Shown piece after piece: positions 18,181 through 27,845 of a stretch of DNA of 64,000 bases. Source of the stretch: Vibrio sp. JC009 (GTDB taxonomy: Bacteria > Pseudomonadota > Gammaproteobacteria > Enterobacterales > Vibrionaceae). The notes beneath the pieces are model-generated. The model saw nothing but the letters and a program-made list of their open reading frames with translations. It did no database searches and was not told the origin of the DNA. Position numbers and translations under genes: made by a program. Position 1 is the first letter of the stretch. Every line of letters begins with the position of its first letter. The stretch spans positions 2,170,001 to 2,234,000 of the forward strand of contig NZ_CP092106.1 of assembly GCF_029016485.1 (NCBI RefSeq). Reading direction: 5' to 3'.

Positions 18181-18208
18181 AAAACCTCGCCGGTTAGGGC
18201 GAGGTTTT
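18181..18208. terminator. Bidirectional terminator between SDR gene and adhE
   Basis: AAAACCTCGCC-GGTTAG-GGCGAGGTTTT followed by TT on the + strand and flanked by A on the other; it serves both converging genes. Confidence 0.9.
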
Positions 18209-18279
18209 TTATTTCTTCATGAGAAGTTCGTGCTAGCGAAACCATCTCATAGTTTCATTCTTACTCTATAGAGTCTGAA

Positions 18280-20973
18280 TTACTTCTTCTCTTCTTTAGC
18301 TTTCGCTTCAGCAGCAGGCTTCTGGTCAGCTTTTTTCTTGATTACAGTAGTACCTTCGAAAGTTTCACCTTCAACGTAAGGCTTACCGTAGTAAGAAGCC
18401 AGAAGCACTTCTTTCAGCTCAGAGATTAGAGGGTAACGTGGGTTCGCACCAGTACACTGGTCATCGAACGCATCTACAGAGATACGATCTGCCGCAGCTA
18501 GCATGTCGGCTTCAGCAACACCCGCTTCCTGGATAGACTTAGGAATATCCAGATCTGTTTTCAGCTCGTCCAGCCATGCTAGTAGACGTTCAATCTTCTG
18601 AGCAGTACGGTCACCAGCCTGAGACAGACCTAGGTGGTCAGCTACTTCAGCGTAACGACGACGTGCTTGTGGACGGTCGTACTGAGAGAACGCAGTCTGC
18701 TTAGTTGGGTTATCGTTAGCGTTGTAACGTACAACGTTAGCGATAAGCATTGCGTTAGCCATACCGTGCGGCAGGTGGAACTCAGCACCAATCTTGTGAG
18801 CAATTGAGTGACACACACCCAGGAATGCGTTAGCGAACGCCATACCCGCAATAGTTGCTGCGTTGTGTACTTTCTCACGAGCGATTGGGTCGTTTGCACC
18901 GTTCGCGTAGCTTGAAGGCAGGTATTCTTTCAGCATCTTAAGAGCCTGAAGAGCCTGACCGTCAGAGTATTCGTTAGCAAGAACAGATACATAAGCTTCC
19001 AGTGCGTGAGTTACAGCATCGTAACCACCGAATGCAGTCAGAGACTTAGGCATGTTCATTACCAGGTTAGCGTCAACGATAGCCATCTGAGGAGTTAGCT
19101 CGTAGTCAGCTAGTGGGTACTTAGCACCAGTCTTGTCGTCTGTAACAACGGCGAATGGAGTAACTTCAGAGCCTGTACCAGAAGTAGTTGTGATACACAC
19201 CATTTCTGCTTTCTGACCCATTTTAGGGAACTTGAAGATACGCTTACGGATATCCATGAATCGCATCGCAAGGTCAGAGAACTCAGTTTCTGGGTGCTCG
19301 TACATTACCCACATGATCTTAGCAGCATCCATTGGAGAACCACCACCAAGAGCAAGGATAACGTCTGGCTGGAAGCTCTTCATCATTTCAGCACCTTTCT
19401 CTACTACAGATAGAGTTGGATCCGCTTCTACGTCGAAGAATACCTGTACTTCCATGCCTTGTGCTTTAAGCAGCTGAACGATATCGTCTGCGTAACCGTT
19501 GTTGAATAGGAAACGGTCAGTTACAAGGAACGCACGCTTCTTACCTTCCAGGTCGCCAAGAGCGATTGGAAGGCTACCGCGACGGAAGTAGATTGATTTA
19601 GGTAGTTTGTGCCACAACATGTTTTCAGCTCGCTTAGCTACAGTTTTCTTGTTGATTAGGTGCTTAGGACCTACGTTCTCAGAGATAGAGTTACCACCCC
19701 AAGAACCACAACCCAGAGTCAGGGAAGGTGCAACGTTGAAGTTGTAAAGGTCACCGATACCACCGTGAGTAGTAGGGATGTTTACAAGAATACGAGCAGT
19801 CTTCATCTTGTCGCCGAAGTATTTAATACGGTCAGCGTTTACGTCCTGGTCAGTGTACAGGCCAGATGTGTGACCGATACCACCGATTTCAACCATAGTT
19901 ACAGCCTGGTCAACTGCATCTTCGAAGCTGTCAGCTTTGAACATACCCAGACACGGAGATAGTTTCTCATGTGCGAATTCGTCTTCGTAAGCAACTTTGC
20001 CCAGACCTTCACCGATAAGAACTTTGGTATCTTCAGGAACTTTAACGCCTGCCAGCTCAGCGATTTTCGCAGCTGGCTGACCAACGATCTTAGCGTTTAG
20101 TGCGCCGTCGATAAGGATAGTCTTACGAACCTTGTCTGCGTCAGCTTTAGAAAGAACGTGAGCTTTGTGAGAAGCAAAGCGCTCTTTAACTTCTTCGTAT
20201 ACGTCTTTATGAACGATTACAGCCTGCTCAGAAGCACAAACTACGCCGTTATCGAAAGTTTTAGACATAAGAACAGATGCTACAGCACGCTTAACGTCAG
20301 CTGTTTCATCGATAACTACAGGAACGTTACCTGCACCTACACCGATTGCTGGCTTACCAGAAGAGTAAGCTGCTTTAACCATGCCCGGACCACCAGTTGC
20401 AAGGATAAGAGCGATACCGTCGTGCTTCATAAGACCGTTAGAAAGCTCTACAGAAGGCTGGTCGATCCAACCAATGATGTCTTTTGGTGCACCAGCTGCA
20501 ACAGCTGCGTCAAGAACCAGTTTAGCAGCATCGTTAGTAGAGTTCTTCGCACGTGGGTGTGGCGAGAAGATGATACCGTTACGAGTCTTCAGAGAGATAA
20601 GAGATTTGAAGATCGCAGTAGAAGTCGGGTTAGTTGTTGGTACGATACCACAGATGATACCTACAGGTTCTGCGATAGTCATAGTACCAAGGTTTGCGTC
20701 TTCTTCCAGAATGCCACAAGTCTTTTCGTCTTTGTACTTGTTGTAGATGAACTCAGAAGCGAAGTGGTTTTTGATAACCTTGTCTTCTACGATACCCATA
20801 CCAGACTCAGCCACTGCTTGCTGTGCAAGAGGGATACGAGCTTGGTTAGCGGCTAGTGAAGCTGCACGGAAGATTGCGTCAACTTTCTCTTGAGAGAAGG
20901 TTGCAAATTCCGCTTGAGCTGCTTTTACACGAGCTACTAGAGCATCTAGTTCAGCCATATTCGTTACAGGCAT
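18280..20973 (-). CDS. adhE: Bifunctional aldehyde-alcohol dehydrogenase AdhE
   Basis: 897 aa, the usual AdhE length. The N-terminal half is a CoA-acylating acetaldehyde dehydrogenase, with the catalytic Cys in NGVVCASEQ; the C-terminal half is an iron-dependent alcohol dehydrogenase with GGGSPMDAAK and the metal-ligand His segment CHSIAHKIG and HLPHGMAN. It converts acetyl-CoA to ethanol during fermentation and normally assembles into spirosomes. The tail is Lys/Glu/Ala-rich. GGAGA precedes ATG 20973. Codon bias is strong, suggesting high expression. The upstream region is long (572 bases to the next gene). Confidence 0.98.
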   Translation of the reverse strand: MPVTNMAELDALVARVKAAQAEFATFSQEKVDAIFRAASLAANQARIPLAQQAVAESGMGIVEDKVIKNHFASEFIYNKYKDEKTCGILEEDANLGTMTIAEPVGIICGIVPTTNPTSTAIFKSLISLKTRNGIIFSPHPRAKNSTNDAAKLVLDAAVAAGAPKDIIGWIDQPSVELSNGLMKHDGIALILATGGPGMVKAAYSSGKPAIGVGAGNVPVVIDETADVKRAVASVLMSKTFDNGVVCASEQAVIVHKDVYEEVKERFASHKAHVLSKADADKVRKTILIDGALNAKIVGQPAAKIAELAGVKVPEDTKVLIGEGLGKVAYEDEFAHEKLSPCLGMFKADSFEDAVDQAVTMVEIGGIGHTSGLYTDQDVNADRIKYFGDKMKTARILVNIPTTHGGIGDLYNFNVAPSLTLGCGSWGGNSISENVGPKHLINKKTVAKRAENMLWHKLPKSIYFRRGSLPIALGDLEGKKRAFLVTDRFLFNNGYADDIVQLLKAQGMEVQVFFDVEADPTLSVVEKGAEMMKSFQPDVILALGGGSPMDAAKIMWVMYEHPETEFSDLAMRFMDIRKRIFKFPKMGQKAEMVCITTTSGTGSEVTPFAVVTDDKTGAKYPLADYELTPQMAIVDANLVMNMPKSLTAFGGYDAVTHALEAYVSVLANEYSDGQALQALKMLKEYLPSSYANGANDPIAREKVHNAATIAGMAFANAFLGVCHSIAHKIGAEFHLPHGMANAMLIANVVRYNANDNPTKQTAFSQYDRPQARRRYAEVADHLGLSQAGDRTAQKIERLLAWLDELKTDLDIPKSIQEAGVAEADMLAAADRISVDAFDDQCTGANPRYPLISELKEVLLASYYGKPYVEGETFEGTTVIKKKADQKPAAEAKAKEEKK

Positions 20974-21545
20974 AATAAATCTCCATAAATTAAAAAATGT
21001 TAAAAAATTAAAAACTCTTTAGTAAGACTATTGAATTCAATCTTTTACTACTCACGGTAAAAGTGAAAGAACCCTACAAACTTAGTAAATTGCTTTCGGG
21101 ATTGAGTATAATATTTCACGCCACGAAAAAAATTGACGCAGATCAGTTATGAATTTTTATTTACCCATTACTGGGTAGATTTCTTCCTTAACCTTCACTA
21201 ACGCACTGTTTTTAAACATTAATATCAAGCTTGCTCTACCGCTTAAAAAAGAAGCCATCAAATCCTTGAAAGCAAAAAAATTAGCAAGTTGTGTAAAAAA
21301 CTTTCACTCTCTATACAACAAAACAACAAGTCACATGATTTACGTGCTGCACAGAAGTATACCTTTCGTGATTTAGATCACCATAACAACTTAGCTTCTT
21401 TTCTAAAAAGTGTGTTGCAAGTAACATTTTTCACTACCTCACCGCATTTTTCTTTCAGCTTTTGCAGGAAAAGTGTTCAAAGTTCAGATTATTTATTGGT
21501 TATAATAACCACAGATATGTTAGTGAAAAGAAAGGAAAACTGCTC
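20974..21545. other. Long intergenic region between adhE and the K+ channel gene
   Basis: 572 bases with divergent promoters. It contains a near-consensus CRP site (21367-21382). A TTGTG...TTTCAC pair around 21290-21308 loosely recalls a Rex/CRP-type site but its spacing is wrong. No ORF is supported. The length suggests a long adhE leader, as known in enterobacteria. Confidence 0.6.
21367..21382. promoter_or_regulatory. CRP-type binding site
   Basis: CGTGATTTAGATCACC matches the core TGTGATCTAGATCACA at 13 of 16 positions, and both GTGA/TCAC half-sites are perfect. It lies ~170 bp before the K+ channel start and ~390 bp before adhE, so either gene could be the target. Confidence 0.7.
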
Positions 21546-22388
21546 ATGGCAAAGGAAACATTGAAGCACCAGCTTTATGTGATCATTTTTGGTACGCACA
21601 CCAGAGCAGGCAAAACGTTCGATCTGATCCTGATCGTCGCGATTCTCGCATCACTTATCGTATTACTTCTGGACTCGGTACCCGCAGTGAGCCAGCAATG
21701 GCATAAAACCCTGTTGTATATTGAGTACAGCTTTACCGCGTTATTTACTCTAGAGTACCTTGTCAGGCTCTGGTGCTCTCCCAAACCTAAAGCCTATGCC
21801 AAAAGCTTTTACGGAATTGTCGATCTGCTAGCGATACTGCCAACTTATCTGACCATTATTCTCCCTTCCGCCTCTTTTATGGGGATTATCCGGCTAATAC
21901 GTGTCCTGAGAATTTTCCGTATCCTCAAGTTAGTCAGATACCTTCAGGACTCTAACCTTCTTCTGCGCTCTTTGCTCAGTTCGCGAAGAAAAGTATTTAT
22001 CTTCTTTAGTACCGTCGCCATTATGGTCACCATATTCGGTGCACTTCTGTATGTCATTGAAGGCCCGGAGCACGGCTTTACCAGCATCCCACAAAGTATT
22101 TACTGGGCAATTGTCACTATCACTACCGTCGGTTACGGTGATTTAGTCCCCCAAACAGCTTTAGGTAAAGGGGTTGCTGCACTGACCATGCTGCTTGGTT
22201 ACTCGATACTTGCTGTGCCAACCGGCATTATCACTGCCGAGTTACATCAGGAGATGAGCTCGCATAAAAATCTGGTTAAGTGCCCAAACTGTATGAAGAA
22301 CGGTCATGAAGCGGATGCGCTGTTTTGTAAACATTGCGGGAGTGAGCTGGCGGAGCCGGAGAAGCGGGTGGTGCCGGTGGAGGAATAG
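21546..22388 (+). CDS. Voltage-gated K+ channel with C-terminal zinc ribbon
   Basis: 280 aa. Six membrane helices are visible; S4 carries spaced arginines (RLIRVLRIFRILKLVRY), and the selectivity filter is TVGYGD (residues 194-199) before the last helix, so the channel is K+-selective and voltage-sensing. After S6, a cytoplasmic tail has two CxxC pairs (CPNC...CKHC), a zinc-ribbon. ATG 21546 follows AAAGGA. MITE copy 3 starts 17 bases after the stop, and the terminator lies beyond the element. Confidence 0.93.
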   Translation: MAKETLKHQLYVIIFGTHTRAGKTFDLILIVAILASLIVLLLDSVPAVSQQWHKTLLYIEYSFTALFTLEYLVRLWCSPKPKAYAKSFYGIVDLLAILPTYLTIILPSASFMGIIRLIRVLRIFRILKLVRYLQDSNLLLRSLLSSRRKVFIFFSTVAIMVTIFGALLYVIEGPEHGFTSIPQSIYWAIVTITTVGYGDLVPQTALGKGVAALTMLLGYSILAVPTGIITAELHQEMSSHKNLVKCPNCMKNGHEADALFCKHCGSELAEPEKRVVPVEE

Positions 22389-22404
22389 GGTTACTGGTTA
22401 CAGG

Positions 22405-22666
22405 CTGACTCTTATACACAAGTTTAAGGAGCCAAAGAATGCTCCTCCCCTTAGCCTCGAAAAGACGGATTTTCGAAGAAGTAGCATCGAAGGGGAGGCT
22501 GGGAGGGGTTGTTTCTCATGGGGTTAAGTTTTGGTGGTTTAACCATGCATGGCATAACCAACCCCCTCTAACTCCCCCTTCTGTTAGCTTTATCAACCAG
22601 TTAGGCTTTTCACTCAAGGGGGAGAACCGTTCTCTGGTCACTTTAATATTTGTGTATAAGAGTCAG
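22405..22666 (+). mobile_element. MITE with Tn5/IS50-type ends, copy 3 (best preserved)
   Basis: 262 bp. The left end reads CTGACTCTTATACACAAGT, identical to the 19-bp outside end of Tn5/IS50 as I know it; the right end is its 17-base complement TTGTGTATAAGAGTCAG. The flanks GGTTACAGG (22396-22404) and GGTCACAGG (22667-22675) agree at 8 of 9 bases, fitting the 9-bp target duplication of IS50-type transposition. Internal palindromes are present and there is no coding capacity. Confidence 0.94.
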
Positions 22667-22693
22667 GGTCACAGGTTACATTAGACTTTAACA

Positions 22694-22726
22694 AAAAAGC
22701 GCAAGAGTCAGCCCCTTGCGCTTTTT
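22694..22726. terminator. Bidirectional terminator between K+ channel gene and asd
   Basis: AAAAAGCGCAAG and CTTGCGCTTTTT form a 12-bp stem with a 9-base loop; A and T tracts serve both directions. Confidence 0.9.
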
Positions 22727-22772
22727 CCTGTTACCTGTAGGACGAAGTCCGTCCTGCAACCCGTAACCTTAT

Positions 22773-23888
22773 TTACTTCTTCTCGTTAAGAATAATACGC
22801 AGCGTACGACGTAGCGGCTCTGCAGCACCCCAAAGTAGCTGGTCACCAACGGTGAAGGCATTCAGGAAGTCGTTACCCATATTCATCTTGCGCAGACGGC
22901 CTACAGGAACTGAAAGCGTACCTGTTACTTTCGCAGGGCTTAGTTCCTGAGCTGTGATATCACGATCGTTTGGAATCACCTTAACCCACTCGTTGTGAGA
23001 CGCGATGATATCTTCGATCTCGTCCATCGGTACATCTTGCTTAAGCTTGATAGTCAGAGCCTGAGAGTGACAACGCATTGCACCGATACGTACACATGTG
23101 CCATCGATTGGCACAGGGCTGTCAGAAAGACCAAGGATCTTGTTAGTTTCAACACTTGCTTTCCACTCTTCCTTGCTCTGACCATTGTCACGCTTCACAT
23201 CGATCCAAGGGATAAGAGAACCGGCAAGAGGTACACCGAACTGGTCAACAGGGAAATCAGAAGAGCGCATTGTGTCTGCAACCTTCTTATCGATATCCAG
23301 AATTGAGCTTGCAGGATCTGCCAGTTCATCTGCCACTGAATCACGAATCGTGCCCATCTGAGAAATAAGCTCACGCATGTTCTTAGCACCGGCACCAGAA
23401 GCTGCCTGGTAAGTCATTGCGCTCATCCACTCAACCAGACCTTTCTCATACAGGCCGCCAAGACCCATAAGCATCAGGCTTACCGTACAGTTGCCACCAA
23501 CAAAAGTGTTTGTGCCACCGTGGATACCCTGCTGAATCTGAGCAAGGTTTACAGGATCTAAAGTGATAATCGCATCGTCTTTCATACGAAGCGTAGAGGC
23601 TGCGTCGATCCAGTAACCTTTCCAGCCAGCCTGACGAAGTGCAGGATAAACTTTCTCTGTATAACCGCCACCCTGACAGGTAATGATCGCATCTAGTTGT
23701 TTCAGGCTTTCAACATCAAAAGCATCCTGCAGCATGCCCGCATCTTTACCAAGATTAGGAGCTGGAATGCCTACCTGAGAAGTACTGTAAAATACCGGCT
23801 CGATATGGTCGAAATCCTTCTCTTCAACCATTCGCTGCATCAGTACGGAACCAACCATACCACGCCAACCAACTAAACCTACTCTCAT
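22773..23888 (-). CDS. asd: Aspartate-semialdehyde dehydrogenase
   Basis: 371 aa. It reduces aspartyl phosphate to the semialdehyde for lysine, threonine, methionine and diaminopimelate synthesis. The NADP-binding start is [20 protein letters not shown] and the catalytic Cys lies in [11 protein letters not shown] chose ATG 23888 for the known N terminus; ATG 23891 is equally placed behind GAGGAA. This is the enterobacterial-type Asd. Vibrio genomes commonly carry a second, different asd elsewhere. Confidence 0.97.
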   Translation of the reverse strand: MRVGLVGWRGMVGSVLMQRMVEEKDFDHIEPVFYSTSQVGIPAPNLGKDAGMLQDAFDVESLKQLDAIITCQGGGYTEKVYPALRQAGWKGYWIDAASTLRMKDDAIITLDPVNLAQIQQGIHGGTNTFVGGNCTVSLMLMGLGGLYEKGLVEWMSAMTYQAASGAGAKNMRELISQMGTIRDSVADELADPASSILDIDKKVADTMRSSDFPVDQFGVPLAGSLIPWIDVKRDNGQSKEEWKASVETNKILGLSDSPVPIDGTCVRIGAMRCHSQALTIKLKQDVPMDEIEDIIASHNEWVKVIPNDRDITAQELSPAKVTGTLSVPVGRLRKMNMGNDFLNAFTVGDQLLWGAAEPLRRTLRIILNEKK

Positions 23889-24024
23889 CATACTTCCTCG
23901 TTCCATGTAATAAAAAATCAGATACCAACATCTTTAATAAATTAGCCATAAGAAAACAAGCTTTTTTTAGTCTAAACCGCCATTTTTTTCATAAGTAACT
24001 GTTTCTTTCCGGGCTCAGACATTA

Positions 24025-24049
24025 AAAAACGGGCGAAAAGCCCGTTTTA
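24025..24049. terminator. Terminator of yejK
   Basis: AAAACGGGC-GAAAA-GCCCGTTTT, a perfect 9-bp stem with flanking A/T tracts, 50 bases past the yejK stop. Confidence 0.85.
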
Positions 24050-24099
24050 TTTAATTTCAGTTCATTCTCTGTACAGCAAAAATTTTGCTTAAGCTCTCA

Positions 24100-25101
24100 T
24101 CAGCCTCTGCGAGTTAACTGATCTTTCAGGTTTGGCGGCGTGCCTTTTATGGTCAGCGTATCGGTTTCCGGATCATAAAAAATCCTTTCACCTAACAACA
24201 TACTGTCGAAGTTAATTGTCATGCCGCCACCAGAGCCAACATATTTAGTCAGTTTTCTTACTGCCGATCTGTCCGCCGGGAAGCTCTCTTCAAGTTCATA
24301 GCCACGATCCTGAGTGTAATCCAGGAAGCTAGTACCATCATCACCCACCGGCAATTCTCCGGACAGTTCTTTAACTTCAACTTCCTCGTTCGCCTTTAGC
24401 TGTTCGTTGCAGTAATCGTAAACCTGCTTACGGTACTCGTTCGCTTCTTCCTTATTAAGCTGCGAGTCTGAACAGAAATCTTCAACCGCCTGCATCAGAA
24501 CCTGATTTTGCTGTTTGGTATCCAAACCTGTCTCAGCCTGGAGAAAATCCATAAAAAAGTCGGCAACCTTACGGCCTACTCTGCCTTTAATATAGGTCAG
24601 GTAGCGGTTTGATTCTGAATCCGCTTCATAGGTAGAAAGGTCAATTCTTGCCGCTATATCCATTTTATTGATATCAAGATAGTCGGTCGCACTGATATCC
24701 AGGCCGTCGGTCACCTTCAGGCTTTCGTTAGAAGGCAGCAGTGCAATAAACAGATAGTCAGTGGCAAGTGACTGATATTCCGCTAATACAAGGATACCTT
24801 CCTCGGCAAACGGGTATTTAGACAGCTCGTTTTTTAGGCGAACTGCGCAATTTTGTGAGAAAGGATAAAATTCTTGCTCTCCCTGGCGAAGTTCTTGCAA
24901 CCACTGTTTAAATTCGCTGTCAGACTGAAAAGTACCAAAGCCTTTGCCGGCTTTGGCGTTGAAAACCCGGTGCAACTCTGCAACCAGGTTTTCAGAAAAA
25001 GAGTTGTGTTCAAGAGCGTCGTTTCTGTAATTAACGACCAGCTCGTCCTGATCATTTTTGGCTAACTGATGTAGAATAACGTTAGAAAGAGTAAGGCTCA
25101 T
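24100..25101 (-). CDS. yejK: Nucleoid-associated protein YejK (NdpA family)
   Basis: 333 aa, similar over its full length to E. coli YejK, a nucleoid-bound protein of unclear function. It starts SLTLSNVILHQL and ends with the family's tail around TLTIKGTPPNLKDQL. It is divergent from yejL, with 85 bases between, the same arrangement as in E. coli, so the yejK/yejLM neighbourhood is conserved. Confidence 0.95.
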   Translation of the reverse strand: MSLTLSNVILHQLAKNDQDELVVNYRNDALEHNSFSENLVAELHRVFNAKAGKGFGTFQSDSEFKQWLQELRQGEQEFYPFSQNCAVRLKNELSKYPFAEEGILVLAEYQSLATDYLFIALLPSNESLKVTDGLDISATDYLDINKMDIAARIDLSTYEADSESNRYLTYIKGRVGRKVADFFMDFLQAETGLDTKQQNQVLMQAVEDFCSDSQLNKEEANEYRKQVYDYCNEQLKANEEVEVKELSGELPVGDDGTSFLDYTQDRGYELEESFPADRSAVRKLTKYVGSGGGMTINFDSMLLGERIFYDPETDTLTIKGTPPNLKDQLTRRG

Positions 25102-25186
25102 AGCTAATAAATCACTGTTTAGGTTTCAGTTGTGAGGAATTGTAGGTTATCATAAGCCGCTTTTAGTATCATTATTTAGAGTCAAT

Positions 25187-25414
25187 ATGCCAATTACATC
25201 AAAATACAGCGATGACCAGATCGAACTCATCCTCAGCGAAGTCGCTGCCGTCCTTGAAAAGCACGGAGCAAACGCAGAGCTTACACTGATGATTGCAGGA
25301 AACATAGCTACAAACGTATTAAACGGAAATATCCCTGCAGCCCAGCGTAAGTCCATTGCAGAGAAGTTTGCTGAGGCATTACTGTCTTCAGTGGAAGAAG
25401 ATAAGACTCACTAA
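25187..25414 (+). CDS. yejL: YejL family protein (DUF1414)
   Basis: 75 aa, a small helical protein matching YejL in length, with segments [14 protein letters not shown] and [18 protein letters not shown]. The function is unknown. It precedes yejM by 21 bases and is likely co-transcribed with it. Confidence 0.93.
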   Translation: MPITSKYSDDQIELILSEVAAVLEKHGANAELTLMIAGNIATNVLNGNIPAAQRKSIAEKFAEALLSSVEEDKTH

Positions 25415-25435
25415 AAGATCAAGAACTAAAAATAA

Positions 25436-27247
25436 ATGGTAGATAGCGGAAACTCATACAACGATAAAGTCTCGAAAATGGTCGGGTGGGGCCACTGGTT
25501 TACTTTCTTTAACATTGTTGCGGCAATGTTAGTCGGTACTCGCTATATCACTCAGTCACCATGGCCGGAAACCCTGTTAGGTCAAACCTACCTCGCACTG
25601 TCGTGGGTTGGTCATTTCGGTTTTCTGGTTTTTGCACTGTATCTGCTGATACTGTTTCCGCTGACCTTTATCAGCCTTTCAAGAAAGCTGTTCCGTTTTA
25701 TTGCCGTTTGTTTTTCTACAACAGGCCTGACTCTGCTACTGTTCGATACTCAGGCCTATCAACAGATTCACATACACCTGAACCCTATCATATGGGAAGT
25801 TTTGCTCGAAGGAGAGCAAAGCCCTATTGCTGCAGAACTGCAACAGCTGTTTATTGTTGTTCCTGTCATATTCCTGCTTGAACTGGCCCTTTCTGAGTGG
25901 GTATGGAGGAAACAGAGAAAGCTGCAGCATAAAAAGGTCGGCAGGCCCATCGCCGCACTCTTCTTTATCTGTTTTATCTCAAGCCACCTGACTTATATGT
26001 GGGCTGATGCCTTTTTGTATACGCCAATTACCAGTCAGAAGGCGAACTTCCCGCTTGCCTACCCGATGACAGCTAAAACCTTCATGGAGAAATACGGCCT
26101 GCTGGACCGGGAAGAGTACCTGCGCAAGAGAGAAGCAAGTGAGAACAAAGCTGAACTCATCAGTTACCCGACTGAGGAACTCAAATTCAGCAGCCGCCCG
26201 GTTAAACATAATATTCTTATGGTCATGGTGGATAACTTAAGATCCGACGCTCTGTCACCTGAAGCCATGCCAAATACATACGCCTTTGCAGCTGAAAATC
26301 AGCTATTTGGCAACCATTACAGTTCCAGTAATGATAACTATGGCGTGTTCGGACTGTTTTACGGTATTCCAAGCAGCTATAGCAGCAGTGTGAAAGCTCA
26401 GGAGAAACAACCTCTGTTTCTTCAGCTAGCCGGGGATAACGGATATAACTTCGGACTATTCAGCAGTTCTAATTTTGAAGAAAGCAGTTACCAGGATGCG
26501 ATTTTCAAGTCTAAGCTGGCTGAAAATGCTTCAGTACAAGAGGCAAATCCTCAGGACAGCAATACCGTCGATAACTGGAAACTCTGGCTGGACAACGGAC
26601 CGAATACCCCATGGTTCAGCTTTATCGAATTAACCACAGTCAACGATTTTGAAGACTTTGATGTTAAAGACGCATCTCTTGCGACACCTGCAGCGAAGCT
26701 GAGAGCCTCATACAATGCTGCGGTAAACAGTGTTGACACTCATATCGGCGCCATACTTGCCACTCTGGCAGAAAAAGAGGTACTGGATAACACGGTTGTT
26801 ATTATCACCTCTAACCACGGTACAGAATTTAATGAGACCAAAACTAACAGCTGGGGCCACAACACAAACTACAGCAGTTATCAGCTAAAAGTACCGGTTG
26901 TCATGCACTGGCCGGAGAAAGAAGCCAAAGTCTATACACACAGATCCAGCCACTTCGACATATCAGTGACCCTGCTTCAGGAGCTGATGGGTGTGTCTTC
27001 CAACCCAAGCGAATACAGTAGCGGCCAGAATCTGTTTAACGAAGAACCAAGACGTTGGATATTAGCCGGAGACAGTCGTAAGATAGCGCTTATCACCGAC
27101 AAGAGAACCACGGTTGTTGACCAGTACGGCAACTATAAAATATTCGACAGCAGTTATAAGCGTAAACGGGACGAAAACCCTAAATTATCTGTACTGATGC
27201 AGGGATTATCAGAGCTAAAACGCTTCTATACAAAAGAACAAGATTAA
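25436..27247 (+). CDS. yejM: YejM (LapC/PbgA), inner-membrane regulator of LPS synthesis
   Basis: 603 aa. Five hydrophobic helices fill the first ~190 residues; the rest is a periplasmic alkaline-phosphatase/sulfatase-like domain starting near HNILMVMVDNLRSDAL and including IITSNHGTEFNE. In E. coli, YejM senses periplasmic LPS and controls LpxC turnover through LapB; the same role is inferred here. Its stop codon is immediately followed, with no gap, by tRNA-Pro, as yejM and proL lie together in E. coli. Confidence 0.95.
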   Translation: MVDSGNSYNDKVSKMVGWGHWFTFFNIVAAMLVGTRYITQSPWPETLLGQTYLALSWVGHFGFLVFALYLLILFPLTFISLSRKLFRFIAVCFSTTGLTLLLFDTQAYQQIHIHLNPIIWEVLLEGEQSPIAAELQQLFIVVPVIFLLELALSEWVWRKQRKLQHKKVGRPIAALFFICFISSHLTYMWADAFLYTPITSQKANFPLAYPMTAKTFMEKYGLLDREEYLRKREASENKAELISYPTEELKFSSRPVKHNILMVMVDNLRSDALSPEAMPNTYAFAAENQLFGNHYSSSNDNYGVFGLFYGIPSSYSSSVKAQEKQPLFLQLAGDNGYNFGLFSSSNFEESSYQDAIFKSKLAENASVQEANPQDSNTVDNWKLWLDNGPNTPWFSFIELTTVNDFEDFDVKDASLATPAAKLRASYNAAVNSVDTHIGAILATLAEKEVLDNTVVIITSNHGTEFNETKTNSWGHNTNYSSYQLKVPVVMHWPEKEAKVYTHRSSHFDISVTLLQELMGVSSNPSEYSSGQNLFNEEPRRWILAGDSRKIALITDKRTTVVDQYGNYKIFDSSYKRKRDENPKLSVLMQGLSELKRFYTKEQD

Positions 27248-27324
27248 CGGGATGTAGCGCAGTTTGGTAGCGCACCGTGCTGGGGGCGCGGTGGTCGCAG
27301 GTTCAAATCCTGTCATCCCGACCA
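27248..27324 (+). tRNA. tRNA-Pro (anticodon GGG), CCA encoded
   Basis: 77 nt. Acceptor stem CGGGATG pairs with CATCCCG; the D arm is GCGCAGTTTGGTAGCGC; the anticodon loop is CTGGGGG on a CCGTG/CGCGG stem; the T loop is GTTCAAATC; discriminator A and CCA follow. It begins at the base after the yejM stop, so it is probably processed from a yejLM transcript or has a promoter inside yejM. Confidence 0.97.
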
Positions 27325-27500
27325 TATAAAAGGTAACTCAATACGCAGCAGAGAGTTACCTCCCCCTTTACCCACGCTGAGTTTCATTGTGGTACATTTA
27401 ATCTACAACACCTCTTTGATTTCCTCTGATTTTTTACAATCGGTAAGTTCTTTACCATACTTTCTATATGGCCTGTTCAGTCGTGTTTGAGGGGGAAATT

Positions 27501-27782
27501 ATGCCATGGTATCTAAATGAAACTTATATTGAAGCTGCCTACTACATTGGCACTGTACTGGGTATTTTATTTTTACTAAGGCCACTCAAAGGCTATTTCG
27601 AGACAAAAGCTTATAACTCGGCCAATCGCGAACGCATTATCAAGGCTTATGAAGAGGTACACGACAGCCCCTGCCCCGATTCCCGCTTTGAGATTTCTTT
27701 AAGTAAAGGTGATAAAACGATGATGGTGGTTGGCAGTGCGCTGCTTGCACTGGCAATTATGCATTTTATAGGGCAGTTCTGA
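27501..27782 (+). CDS. Small hypothetical membrane protein
   Basis: About 93 aa from ATG 27501, which has GGGGGAAA just upstream; a start at 27468 is possible but has no ribosome site. Two hydrophobic segments are seen, near residues 10-28 (AAYYIGTVLGILFLLRP) and 73-90 (MMVVGSALLALAIMHFIG), with a charged stretch between them. No family is recognised and codon use fits a real gene. Confidence 0.65.
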   Translation: MPWYLNETYIEAAYYIGTVLGILFLLRPLKGYFETKAYNSANRERIIKAYEEVHDSPCPDSRFEISLSKGDKTMMVVGSALLALAIMHFIGQF

Positions 27783-27845
27783 CGAAAGAAAAGAGGCTCA
27801 GATATACAGGCCTCCTTTCTACGCAATCCAGTCACTTTGCAGCGG

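Noticed and set aside
20158..20856. 232-aa ORF on + strand inside adhE
   Set aside because: Antisense shadow of a strongly codon-biased gene; the product is rich in Cys, Ser and Thr, as expected from reversed codons.
9255..22666. Tn5-like termini as Nextera adapter contamination
   Set aside because: The ends match the Tn5 outside end (CTGACTCTTATACACAAGT), not the mosaic end used in library kits (AGATGTGTATAAGAGACAG), and they flank a shared 262-bp body with diverged copies.
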